Assembly: GCA_008080615.1 (NCBI GenBank)
Contig: VIKJ01000016.1
Span: 1 to 37,478, forward strand
Length of the DNA stretch: 37,478 bases
Direction of reading: 5' to 3'
Source of the DNA: Chitinophagaceae bacterium
GTDB lineage: Bacteria; Bacteroidota; Bacteroidia; Chitinophagales; Chitinophagaceae
Below, in pieces: positions 9,422-18,774 of this stretch; within the stretch, counting starts at the first letter, position 1, and each line of letters begins with the position of its first letter. A program made the position numbers and the translations under genes. The notes under the pieces were generated by a model. That model searched no databases, was not told the origin of the DNA, and worked only from the letters and a program-made list of their open reading frames with translations.

Positions 9422-10600
9422 TTAAAGCTTAGGAATAGTAATCGTTTTGCTAGTAGTATCTGCACATCCATTGCCTGTTACAATTAATTGTACCTTATAT
9501 GTTTTGGCACTACTCTCTTTTGCATAATCGGTTTCAATAAAACTGTAAAAAGCATTATTGGTTTTTCCATTTCCAAAATCCCATTGATAACTATCTATAG
9601 TGCTAGTTGGAATGGTAGATTTGCTATTAAAAGACCAACGAACAGTTGTACTATTTTGCGATACCAATGTTTCTTCAAATTTTGCTGTAGGTTTAGGATT
9701 TTCTCCTTTAGCATTCACCAATTTATTGGTTGTATAAATAACCCTCCCATTTAATTTCACCATCATTATTACATCGTAATCGTTGGGGTATTTGTATTTA
9801 TAAGTAATGGTGTTACCTGTTTTAACAGGAAGACCATCCGAAAAATCCCATTCGTAAATTGCACCAGTGGGTACGTTTTCGCTCCCTTTGATATTATAAA
9901 TGCCGGGTATTAATACAGGTATGGTTGTATCTGCTTTACATCCAGAATTAGTAGTAACCATAAGCTTTACTGCGTATGTAGTATCATTTATTTTTTTGGG
10001 AAATTCATGTCGTGTTAAACCTACGGCAGAAATCAATTGAGTACCGTCTCCCCAATTATAAATGTATTGAACAAAATCACCTTGATTTACTGATGATGTG
10101 CTATTGAAAGTAATATAATTCAAGTTGGCTGGAAAATCACTTTTGAAGGTAAAACTGGCAACTGGCTTAGTTTGTTCACCCAATACTTTTATAGGAAAAA
10201 CAACTTTAGCCAAAGAGATATTAGCATTAGCCATTACATACAATACGACTACATAGGAACCTGCTGCAGGGTAAGAATAGGTAACTGTTTTTCCATTTGC
10301 AGTATTGCCATTTCCAAATTCCCAATTGTAATAGCCACCTGCAGGCAGATCAACTCCGCTTGCTGTAAAAGTTACAATTTCTTTACTTGGGAAACAGGTA
10401 GAAGTTTGGCTGAATTTGATTTGTATATTTCCGTATGATACTGTTGTAGTATCTTTTGAAACACTAATGATTGCACCCTTTGTTCCTAATGTTGAATCGG
10501 CTTTTATTAAATCCTCTAAAGGGGTAGTTGTATCTTTTTTGCAAGCTGCAAACCAAATACAACCCAATATTAATCCATATAGTAGAAATATTTTTCTCAT
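9422..10600 (-). CDS. PKD-domain lipoprotein
   Basis: Lipobox LGCIWFAACKKD; repeated WEFGNG / WGDGT / WDFSDG / WDFGNGKT PKD-like units. Confidence 0.75.
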   Translation of the reverse strand: MRKIFLLYGLILGCIWFAACKKDTTTPLEDLIKADSTLGTKGAIISVSKDTTTVSYGNIQIKFSQTSTCFPSKEIVTFTASGVDLPAGGYYNWEFGNGNTANGKTVTYSYPAAGSYVVVLYVMANANISLAKVVFPIKVLGEQTKPVASFTFKSDFPANLNYITFNSTSSVNQGDFVQYIYNWGDGTQLISAVGLTRHEFPKKINDTTYAVKLMVTTNSGCKADTTIPVLIPGIYNIKGSENVPTGAIYEWDFSDGLPVKTGNTITYKYKYPNDYDVIMMVKLNGRVIYTTNKLVNAKGENPKPTAKFEETLVSQNSTTVRWSFNSKSTIPTSTIDSYQWDFGNGKTNNAFYSFIETDYAKESSAKTYKVQLIVTGNGCADTTSKTITIPKL

Positions 10601-10613
10601 TAGATCATACGCA

Positions 10614-11845
10614 TTAGCGTGCAGGAATAGTAATATTTGCTACAGCAGTATCCTTACAACCAGTATTACCTGTAACAATAAATCTAATAGCGTAATTGGT
10701 TGGTGTTGCTGCTTTGGTATATTCTTGTTCAACAATGGTATTGAATCAATTACGCCAAATGGCATTTCCCAACGGTAGCCGGTTAAGAAACCGTGGGGAA
10801 CATTTGATTGACTGTAGAAAGCCCATTTTTCTGTTGTAGTGGTAGAACTCACTACATTTTTCAACATCAACGCTTTTGGTTTTATATTTTGGCCAAATGC
10901 GCGAACAGCTTTATGGGTTTGATAAATAACTTTTCCTTTAAGTGTTATAGTTAACTTAACATCATAATCATTTTGATAAGTAAATGATTTTTTTACAGGA
11001 TTACCCGAAACAAAACCTGTAGCATCTGCAAAGTCCCAGGTATAAACCGCTCCGGCTGGAACGCCTGTAGCAGTTGGTGTAAAAATAAAATACTCATTGG
11101 TACAGCCATCGTACTGAACTGCATCAAAACTTCCAGCAATATTATAGGTTGCTGGAACAAATACATTAATGCCAGCAGTGTCTTTGCAACCAGAATTAGC
11201 AGTAACAATTAATTTTACAGGGTAGGTTTTATCTTCAGGAACGAGGGGAAAGTTCTTGGGAATAAAACTATTGGAAGTGCTACTGGTAGTGCCATCTGCC
11301 CAATCCCATAATAAATTAGTGATGGTTCCTGTAGGTACAGTTGATCTACTGGTAAATGTCATGTTATTGAGGATATTGATATCTGCCAATGCGCTAGAAA
11401 AAACAGCAGTGGGTGTTACTTGTTGCCCCAATGATTTTATAGAAACCGATACTTTTTGAATCAGTTGATCGGTATTAGATTTAACCTGAAGTATAACTGT
11501 GTATGTTGCAGGATCTTTATAAATATTTCTTACAGTTTGCCCAACCAGTGATTTGCCGTCTCCAAATTCCCAAACATATTTAGTGGTGGTAGGCACATTT
11601 TTTGCAACAGCAGTAAATGAAAACACTTCATTACTAGGATAACAAGCTTCTGTTTTGCTATAAGTGATGGTTACGTCGCCTTCCGTTACAGAAGTAGTGT
11701 CTTTAAATGAAGAAAGGGTACCTGTAATATTGGTAATAGAGTTATTTAAAACAGGTTCAGCTGGGGCATCCACTTTTTTATTACAAGCCACTATAAAAAG
11801 GGCAAAAAGTAAACAAGAAGATAGCCAATATTGATTGCTTTTCAT
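10614..11845 (-). pseudogene. PKD-domain lipoprotein, paralogue of the 9422-10600 gene, with a frameshift near its 3' end
   Basis: Lipobox FALFIVACNKK; WEFGDGKS / WDWADGT / WDFADATG units. ORF ends at 10640 in a non-homologous tail, while another frame continues ...NTIVEQEYTKAATPTNYAIRFIVTGNTGCKDTAVANITIPAR* to 10614, matching the paralogue's C-terminus. Confidence 0.65.
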
Positions 11846-11937
11846 GTGGAGTACTTGATCTATGTACTCTGCTACAACGTAAAACCAGGCTAATTATTGC
11901 TGAAAACGGGCGTTTTTTAAGCTTTTGACCATCTTCC

Positions 11938-12582
11938 TTACTTCATTGGGGAGTCAAATGCGCTTAAGAGCTTTATCTCATTGCGATAAAGGATGATTTT
12001 CTTGGCGTTTTCCAGCTGTTTTAACAATCTTGAAATGACTACTCTAGAAGTAGCTAATTCATCGGCAATCGTATTGTGAGAGGCTTTTATAACACTGGAT
12101 CCGCTCAACCGTTGTTTTTCTTTTAAATAGGCAATTAATCGCTCGTCTAGCTTATGAAAAGCAATACTTTCAATCGATTTAAGTAGTTCAATGAAACGCT
12201 CATTGAAACTTCTCATTACATAATTTTTCCAGCTTGGATATTTGCAAAGCCATTCATCCAATTTTACATGGGGAATTCCTATTAGTTCTACATTATCTTC
12301 GGCAATGGCTTTTACTTCACTTTTTTTTGCTTCAACACAACAACTGTAAGCCATCGAGCAGCTTTCGCTACTTGATAAATAGTATAAGAGTATTTCGTTC
12401 TTGTCTTCGTCTAAACGATACACTTTTACTGTTCCTTTTAACACAATAGGCATCATACGAATGTATTTGCCATAGTCCATAATCAGATCTCCTTCATTAT
12501 AATGTTGCAATATTCCAAATTGCTGCATTTCTTGAATCAGGGCCGGCTCAAATACAGCCTGGAGGTTGTCTAAATTGGTCAT
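11938..12582 (-). CDS. Crp/Fnr family transcriptional regulator with CxxxxxCC motif
   Basis: cNMP-binding-like fold (LKGTVKVYRLDEDKNEILLYYLSSSESCSMAYSCCVE) plus C-terminal HTH (HNTIADELATSRVVISRLLKQLENAKKI). Confidence 0.88.
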   Translation of the reverse strand: MTNLDNLQAVFEPALIQEMQQFGILQHYNEGDLIMDYGKYIRMMPIVLKGTVKVYRLDEDKNEILLYYLSSSESCSMAYSCCVEAKKSEVKAIAEDNVELIGIPHVKLDEWLCKYPSWKNYVMRSFNERFIELLKSIESIAFHKLDERLIAYLKEKQRLSGSSVIKASHNTIADELATSRVVISRLLKQLENAKKIILYRNEIKLLSAFDSPMK

Positions 12583-12620
12583 ATACTAAATTCTGTATAA
12601 AGATAAGCAATGCTGCTTTA

Positions 12621-12640
12621 AGTGTTACATAAGTTACACT
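12621..12640. promoter_or_regulatory. Candidate Crp/Fnr-type operator in the divergent regulator/tolC intergenic region
   Basis: Near-palindrome AGTGTTACATAAGTTACACT; about 42 bp upstream of the TSS expected from TACTTTTG (12660-12667). Confidence 0.45.
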
Positions 12641-12659
12641 ATAGGCATATTTAGGAGTA

Positions 12660-12667
12660 TACTTTTG
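12660..12667 (+). promoter_or_regulatory. Bacteroidota -7 element upstream of tolC-like gene
   Basis: TACTTTTG (TAnnTTTG) 18 nt upstream of ATG 12686. Confidence 0.5.
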
Positions 12668-12685
12668 CCTTCTTAAAATAAGCAT

Positions 12686-13999
12686 ATGGTATATAAAAAG
12701 GCATTTATTTTCTCTCTTTTCTTTATTCAAACATTGGCAATACTTGCGCAAAAATCAGTTAAGCCTTTATTGTTAGAAGACGCTTTACGGGTGGCAATGG
12801 AGCAGAATAAGCAAATAAAATTAGCAATCAATGACCAAAAGATTGCCGAGGCACAGTATAAGCAAACTGATGCTATATTTTTACCTCAACTTAATCTTTC
12901 TTATGCTGGTTTAGTTACAAATCAGCCACTTAGTGCATTCGGATTTAAAATGCAACAAGCACATGTTCAACAATCCGATTTCAATCCTGCTATTTTAAAT
13001 AAACCTGGTGCTGTATCTAATACACTTACTCAATTAAGTGTTCAGCAACCCATTTATAATGCAGATTTAGGTTACATGCGTAAAGCAGCATTAAAACAAA
13101 CTGCTGTTTATGCATTTCAAGTTCAACGAAGTAAAGAAGCAATTGAAATGCAAGTTACCAATGCATATTTGCAGTTAAGTTTTAATTATGAGTTAGTAAA
13201 TGTTTTGCAAGAAGCATTAAATACGGTAAAAGAAATTTATCGATTTACCAATGACCGATATCAGCAGGGCTTACTTCAAAAGTCTGATTTATTAAATGTT
13301 GAAGTTCAAATTAAATCTGCTGAAACTAATTTAGCAGAGGCGCAAACGCAAATTAAAAATAATTCAGATGTACTAAGCCAATTGATGGGAACAACATTAG
13401 GTGAAGTGTACACTACTTCTCCTGTTTTATTTCAATTACCTAAAAAACTTGCAGAAACAGTTTCTATTAATCGGTCAGACATTAAAGCCATGAATATTGC
13501 AATTGATGCTTATGATCTTGCCATTAAAAGTACAAAGCATTCAATGTTTCCAAAGTTAAATGGATTTGCTAATTACCAATTAAATGATGCCAAGCTTTTT
13601 GGTTTTGGAGCAAATGGTTATATGGCAGGTGTTCAACTTTCATGGGATATTTTTAAAGGGAATCAAGCAAAAAATAAAATTGCTACTCAAGTGTTGGAAA
13701 AAAATAAACTACAAGAACAGTTGAATGAACAAACTGAAAAAAGTGATCTTGAAATAAGAAAAACGATAGCACAATTAGCCGATACAAAGTTTAAGATAGA
13801 GCAGCAATCAATTGCAGTTGAACAAGCAAGTGAAGCACTTAGGATTTTACAAAATAGGTATAGTCAAGGTTTGGCAAACACAACAGATGTATTGATGGCA
13901 CAAACCCAATTATCTCAGCAGAAAATGCTAAAAGCACAAGCCATATTCATTCAAAATACTACAATCAACTATTTGAAATTTTTAACAGCTAATCAATAA
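12686..13999 (+). CDS. TolC family outer-membrane efflux protein
   Basis: Signal peptide; LEDALRVAMEQNKQIKLA; RYSQGLANTTDVLMAQTQLSQ and RYQQGLLQKSDLLNVEVQIKSAE duplicated TolC pattern. Confidence 0.88.
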   Translation: MVYKKAFIFSLFFIQTLAILAQKSVKPLLLEDALRVAMEQNKQIKLAINDQKIAEAQYKQTDAIFLPQLNLSYAGLVTNQPLSAFGFKMQQAHVQQSDFNPAILNKPGAVSNTLTQLSVQQPIYNADLGYMRKAALKQTAVYAFQVQRSKEAIEMQVTNAYLQLSFNYELVNVLQEALNTVKEIYRFTNDRYQQGLLQKSDLLNVEVQIKSAETNLAEAQTQIKNNSDVLSQLMGTTLGEVYTTSPVLFQLPKKLAETVSINRSDIKAMNIAIDAYDLAIKSTKHSMFPKLNGFANYQLNDAKLFGFGANGYMAGVQLSWDIFKGNQAKNKIATQVLEKNKLQEQLNEQTEKSDLEIRKTIAQLADTKFKIEQQSIAVEQASEALRILQNRYSQGLANTTDVLMAQTQLSQQKMLKAQAIFIQNTTINYLKFLTANQ

Positions 14000-14022
14000 T
14001 TTATAAATAAATATACCTATTC

Positions 14023-15111
14023 ATGAAAAAAATAATCGATTCAACTTTGATCATTCTTGTCCTTTCATTTTTGGCAAGCTGTTCTAGTAAAGATCTAAAA
14101 GATAAAGCTTCTGCTGAAACGCCTATTTTAGTTAGTACTTCTAGTGTATCAGGAGCAAGCGGTATGGGAATAATAGAAGCAAGTGGTTTGGTAGAAGCAG
14201 CGCACAGTGTAAATATAAGTACCCGGGCAATGGGTTATATTACTCGGTTTGATTTAAAAGTTGGGGATCGTGTAAATGCTGGTCAAATGTTGTTTACTGT
14301 GAATAGTAATGACATTAATGCTAAGAAAGCCCAAACTGAAGCTATGATTGATCAAGCCGATGCTGCATTAAAGAGTGCGCAAAAAGATCTTGAAAGATTC
14401 ACCGTTTTATATAAACAGCAAAGCGCATCTGCTAAAGAGTTAGATCAAATTACCTTGCAGTATCAATCTGCTAAAGCAAATGCTATGGCTGTAAGAGCAA
14501 TGAAAAATGAAGTTGCTGCACATTTAGCATATACAACAGTAGTAGCTCCATTTTCTGGAACTATTACGCAAAAAATGGCAGAAGCTGGTAGTATGGCAAG
14601 CCCTGGCATGCCTGTACTAACAATAGAACAAGCAGGAAACTTACAAGTATCTGCATCTGTTTCAGAAAATCAAATTGGCGCTTTGAATATTGGGGATGCT
14701 GCAGAAATGAATATCGAGTCAATTAATAAAACAATAACAGGTAAGATTATACAAATTAACCCATCAGCACAATTTTCTGGAGGACAGTACATTGTAAAAA
14801 TTTCATTGCCTTTAAGTGATAATAAGCTGTATGCTGGGATGTTTGTTCATGTTCAGTTTCCACAAGCAAAAAAAGTAGCAACAAGTGAAACCGGTGTAAA
14901 TATGATACCAGTTAAAGCAATTGTATATAAAGATCAACTCACTGGGGTTTATACGATAAGTGCACAGCAAACAGCATTATTAAGATGGGTGAGATTAGGA
15001 GCAAAGAGGGGAGATTTTGTAGAAGTGCTTTCTGGTTTATCTAGTCAAGAGCAATTTATTTTAAGCGCAGAAGGAAGATTGTATAACGGAGCACCGGTAA
15101 AAACAAAATAA
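14023..15111 (+). CDS. RND efflux periplasmic adaptor (membrane fusion) lipoprotein
   Basis: Lipobox FLASCSSKD; GYITRFDLKVGDRVNAGQMLFTV; VVAPFSGTITQKMAEAGSMASPGMPVLTIE. Confidence 0.9.
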   Translation: MKKIIDSTLIILVLSFLASCSSKDLKDKASAETPILVSTSSVSGASGMGIIEASGLVEAAHSVNISTRAMGYITRFDLKVGDRVNAGQMLFTVNSNDINAKKAQTEAMIDQADAALKSAQKDLERFTVLYKQQSASAKELDQITLQYQSAKANAMAVRAMKNEVAAHLAYTTVVAPFSGTITQKMAEAGSMASPGMPVLTIEQAGNLQVSASVSENQIGALNIGDAAEMNIESINKTITGKIIQINPSAQFSGGQYIVKISLPLSDNKLYAGMFVHVQFPQAKKVATSETGVNMIPVKAIVYKDQLTGVYTISAQQTALLRWVRLGAKRGDFVEVLSGLSSQEQFILSAEGRLYNGAPVKTK

Positions 15112-17076
15112 TTGAAAATGGAAAAAGGTTTATCAGGTAATATAGCAAAGGCATTTTTACAATCAAAGCTAACCATCTTATTGATGATTGCTTTTCTATT
15201 GATTGGCGGGTATAGTACTTTATTGATACCACGTGAAGAAGAGCCCCAAATACAAGTACCCATGGCTGATATCTTTATAGGATATCCAGGCGCTTCCCCA
15301 AAGGAGGTTGAAACAAAAATTGCTGCACCAATGGAAAAATTCATTTCCAATATAAAAGGTGTAGAATATGTTTATTCAACTTCTATGAAAGGTCAACTAA
15401 TGCTTATCGTTCAATTTTATGTGGGCGAGGATGTAGAAAAGTCGTTGGTGAAGTTGTATAGTGAAATAATGAAGCATATGGATATAATGCCACAAGGTGT
15501 TACAATGCCTTTGGTAAAACCTCGTGCAATTGATGATGTACCCGTTTTAGGATTTACATTATGGGGGGAGCACTATGATGATTATCAATTAAAGTTAATT
15601 GGGCAAGCATTAGCTAACGAAATTAAGAAAGTTCCTAATGTAGCAGAAGTATCTATTACAGGAGGAAGAAATAAAGAAGTAAAAGTAATTTTAGATAAGT
15701 CCTTAATGGCCTTAAATGGAGTTGATTTAATTGGCATCAGTAAGTTAATTCAAGCTGGTAACGTTCAAAACGATGCTGGAATATTGGTTCGTAACGATAC
15801 AGCCATATCTATTCAAACAGGCAACTTTTTTAATGCAGCAGATGATGTAGCTAAATTAGTTGTAGGCATGAAAAATGGGCAACCTATTTATTTGCATCAG
15901 GTTGCAAAAGTGGAAGAAGCTCCATCAGAAGCAGCACAATATGTATTTTTTGGATATGGTAAAGCGGATACAGCTGGTTTTAAAAAATATGCAGGATCAT
16001 ATCCAGCTATTACGGTATCTGTTGCAAAAAAATCGGGATCTGATGCAATGAAGCTTGCAACAGAAATTCAAGAAAAAGTAAAGCATTTAAAAAAGGATTT
16101 AATTCCAACTGATTTACAAGTATCCGAAACCAGAAATTACGGAGATTCGGCATCACATAAAGTAAGTGAACTCTTGTTCCATTTATTTATATCTATTGTA
16201 GTTGTTACACTATTTGTAATGCTAGCAATGGGTTGGCGGGGTGGGTTGGTTGTGTTTTTATCGGTTCCGGTAACATTTGCACTTACTTTATTTAGTTATT
16301 ATGTGATGGGCTATACCTTAAATAGAATTACACTGTTTGCACTGGTATTCATTACCGGAATAGTTGTGGATGATTCTATTATTATTGCTGAAAATATGCA
16401 TCGTCATTTTAAGATGCGTAAGCTTCCTCCATTACAGGCAGCAATATATGCCATCAACGAAGTGGGGAATCCTACCATATTGGCAACATTTACAGTTGTG
16501 GCCGCAGTTTTACCCATGGCTTTTGTTTCGGGAATGATGGGGCCGTATATGAGTCCTATGCCAATAGGAGCTGCAATAGCCATGATGCTTTCATTGGTTG
16601 TAGCACTTACATTAACACCTTATCTGGGATATATATTTTTAAGAGAGAAAGAAAAGAAAGGAGTAGCTCATCAAGAACATAAGGCTCATGTTTTAGAAGA
16701 AACAGGTGTATACAAAATTTATTATCGTTTCATTCATCCAATGCTTGAAACAAGATGGAAACGTTGGGCCTTTATTTTTGGAACAGTATTGGTGTTGATA
16801 GGTTCAATGTTATTATTCTATACCAAATCTGTGGCTGTAAAAATGCTTCCATTCGATAATAAAAATGAATTTCAGGTTGTGATAGATATGCCAGAAGGTA
16901 CAACACTAGAAAAAACCATGGCAGTTGCGGCTGAAGTTGCTGCGTATGTTTCCGCTCAACCAATGGTAAAAGACTACCAGGGTTATATTGGAACTTCAGC
17001 GCCAATCAGTTTTAATGGATTGGTAAGGCATTATGATTTGCGAATGGCCAGAAGAGAGAGATATTCAAAGTCATGA
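15112..17076 (+). CDS. RND efflux permease, N-terminal fragment of an interrupted gene
   Basis: IPREEEPQIQVPMADIFIGYPGASPKEVETKIAAPMEKFI; VVDDSIIIAENMHRHF; reading frame breaks after NGLVRHYDLR. Confidence 0.85.
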   Translation: MKMEKGLSGNIAKAFLQSKLTILLMIAFLLIGGYSTLLIPREEEPQIQVPMADIFIGYPGASPKEVETKIAAPMEKFISNIKGVEYVYSTSMKGQLMLIVQFYVGEDVEKSLVKLYSEIMKHMDIMPQGVTMPLVKPRAIDDVPVLGFTLWGEHYDDYQLKLIGQALANEIKKVPNVAEVSITGGRNKEVKVILDKSLMALNGVDLIGISKLIQAGNVQNDAGILVRNDTAISIQTGNFFNAADDVAKLVVGMKNGQPIYLHQVAKVEEAPSEAAQYVFFGYGKADTAGFKKYAGSYPAITVSVAKKSGSDAMKLATEIQEKVKHLKKDLIPTDLQVSETRNYGDSASHKVSELLFHLFISIVVVTLFVMLAMGWRGGLVVFLSVPVTFALTLFSYYVMGYTLNRITLFALVFITGIVVDDSIIIAENMHRHFKMRKLPPLQAAIYAINEVGNPTILATFTVVAAVLPMAFVSGMMGPYMSPMPIGAAIAMMLSLVVALTLTPYLGYIFLREKEKKGVAHQEHKAHVLEETGVYKIYYRFIHPMLETRWKRWAFIFGTVLVLIGSMLLFYTKSVAVKMLPFDNKNEFQVVIDMPEGTTLEKTMAVAAEVAAYVSAQPMVKDYQGYIGTSAPISFNGLVRHYDLRMARRERYSKS

Positions 17077-17539
17077 TATTGCAAAGTCAATGCGCTTGCC
17101 ATTGCAAAAGATTGGATTAAAATATCAAGCCAATATAAAACTAGTTGAAGTGCCTCCAGGCCCGCCAGTATTGTCTACGATTGTTGCAGAAATTTATGGA
17201 CCTGATTATGCGCAGCAAATAATAATTGCAAAGCAAGTTGAGCAGCTGATGAAAAAAACAAGTGACGTTGTTGATATAGACTGGATGGTGGAAGATGATC
17301 AGAATGAGTTTCAAATTACAGTTGATAAAGAAAAAGCAATGTTAAGTGGAGTTGCTACTGGGCAAATTACTGCCACTGTTCAGGGTGCTTTATCTGGAAT
17401 GATTGTAGGAAAAATTAACCAACCATCAACTTATCACCAGGTGCCTATTAAACTTCAATTAAGAGACGCCGAAAAAAATAGTATTAGTCAATTGTTAGAT
17501 TTACAAGTTCAGAATAATCAAGAAATCAAAAAGAAGTAG
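17033..17539 (+). CDS. RND efflux permease, middle fragment in a different frame
   Basis: EERDIQSHDIAKSMRLPLQKIGLKYQANIKLVEVPPGPPVLSTIVAEIYGPDY resumes RND homology in frame 2. Confidence 0.8.
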   Translation: MICEWPEERDIQSHDIAKSMRLPLQKIGLKYQANIKLVEVPPGPPVLSTIVAEIYGPDYAQQIIIAKQVEQLMKKTSDVVDIDWMVEDDQNEFQITVDKEKAMLSGVATGQITATVQGALSGMIVGKINQPSTYHQVPIKLQLRDAEKNSISQLLDLQVQNNQEIKKK

Positions 17540-17556
17540 TTTATGTTTTAGCCGAT

Positions 17557-18216
17557 ATGGCTGGAAAATTAGAAAGCCCTTCTTATGCAATGTCTGCTAT
17601 GTCTGATAGTTTAAAGAATATTAAATTACCAATTGGTTATACAACACTTAAAGAGGAATATACGGCTCAACCAGTAAATCAAGACGAATATTCACTTAAG
17701 TGGGACGGCGAATGGCAAATAACGTATGAGGTATTCAGAGATCTTGGAATTGCATTTGCAGCGGTAATCTTAATTATTTATATGTTGATTGTAGGGTGGT
17801 TTCAAAACTTTACTGTTCCATTAGTGATGTTAGCCGCTATTCCATTATCACTTATAGGTATCTTATTAGGCCACTGGATGATGGGAGCATATTTTACTGC
17901 AACTTCTATGATTGGCTTCATTGCCTTAGCTGGTGTTATGGTACGAAATTCGGTTTTGCTAATTGATTTTATTAATATTCGGTTGAAAGAAGGGGTGCCA
18001 TTGAAACAATCCATTATAGAGGCAGGGGCTGTGAGAACTACACCTATATTATTAACTGCAGGAGCAGTTGTGTTAGGAGCGGTGATTATTTTATTCGATC
18101 CTGTATTTCAGGGCCTAGCTATTTCTTTAATGGGTGGAACAATTACTTCTACATTTTTAACCTTGCTGGTTGTTCCATTGCTTTATTATAAAATGATGCG
18201 CGGTAAAGTAAAATAA
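17557..18216 (+). CDS. RND efflux permease, C-terminal fragment back in frame 1
   Basis: NQKEVVYVLADMAGKLESPSYAMS...GVMVRNSVLLIDFINIRLKEG...TTPILLTAGAVVLGA; homology begins upstream of the ATG at about 17540. Confidence 0.82.
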   Translation: MAGKLESPSYAMSAMSDSLKNIKLPIGYTTLKEEYTAQPVNQDEYSLKWDGEWQITYEVFRDLGIAFAAVILIIYMLIVGWFQNFTVPLVMLAAIPLSLIGILLGHWMMGAYFTATSMIGFIALAGVMVRNSVLLIDFINIRLKEGVPLKQSIIEAGAVRTTPILLTAGAVVLGAVIILFDPVFQGLAISLMGGTITSTFLTLLVVPLLYYKMMRGKVK

Positions 18217-18226
18217 AAATTATATT

Positions 18227-18535
18227 ATGAAACTATTATTTGTTACAGCTCTTAAGGAGTACAGCGAAGACATTACTTTAATTTTTAAAAAAGCCAATAT
18301 CCATATTTATAGTGCTACGGATACTATTGGTTTTAAAGATGGCGATGAATCTAATTTATTAGATAATTGGTTTAGTAGTGGAGAAGCCAAGTTTGATTCT
18401 GTTTTTGTTTTCTCATTTACTTCCGAAGAACATGTTGATGTTGCAATGCAATTAATTAAAGAACACAATACAACCAGTCAATCTGAATTTCCTATTAGGG
18501 CATTTGTATTGCCAGTTGAAAAATCATCCCATTAA
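18227..18535 (+). CDS. Small conserved-looking protein of unknown function in the efflux operon
   Basis: 102 aa ORF 11 bp after the RND gene on the same strand; no family recognised by eye. Confidence 0.65.
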   Translation: MKLLFVTALKEYSEDITLIFKKANIHIYSATDTIGFKDGDESNLLDNWFSSGEAKFDSVFVFSFTSEEHVDVAMQLIKEHNTTSQSEFPIRAFVLPVEKSSH

Positions 18536-18543
18536 AAAAATAT

Positions 18544-18753
18544 ATGAAAGAAAGAATTGTACGCGCTGTAGCAGGCAGCATTATGTTAGCCTCTGTTTTA
18601 TTAACTTATTATGTAAGTATTAATTGGTTATGGTTAGGTGTATTTGTTGGTTTGAATTTACTTCAGTCATCATTCACTCGATTTTGCCCACTTGAACTCA
18701 TATTAGATCTTGCTGGGGTTAAAGAAACACCAGGGAAAAAGAATTGTTGTTAG
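18544..18753 (+). CDS. DUF2892 / YgaP-like small membrane protein ending in Cys-Cys
   Basis: RIVRAVAGSIMLASVLLTYY...WLWLGVFVGLNLLQSSFTRFCPLELILDLAGVKETPGKKNCC. Confidence 0.75.
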   Translation: MKERIVRAVAGSIMLASVLLTYYVSINWLWLGVFVGLNLLQSSFTRFCPLELILDLAGVKETPGKKNCC

Positions 18754-18774
18754 TGAAGTAAGTGAAATTATTGG

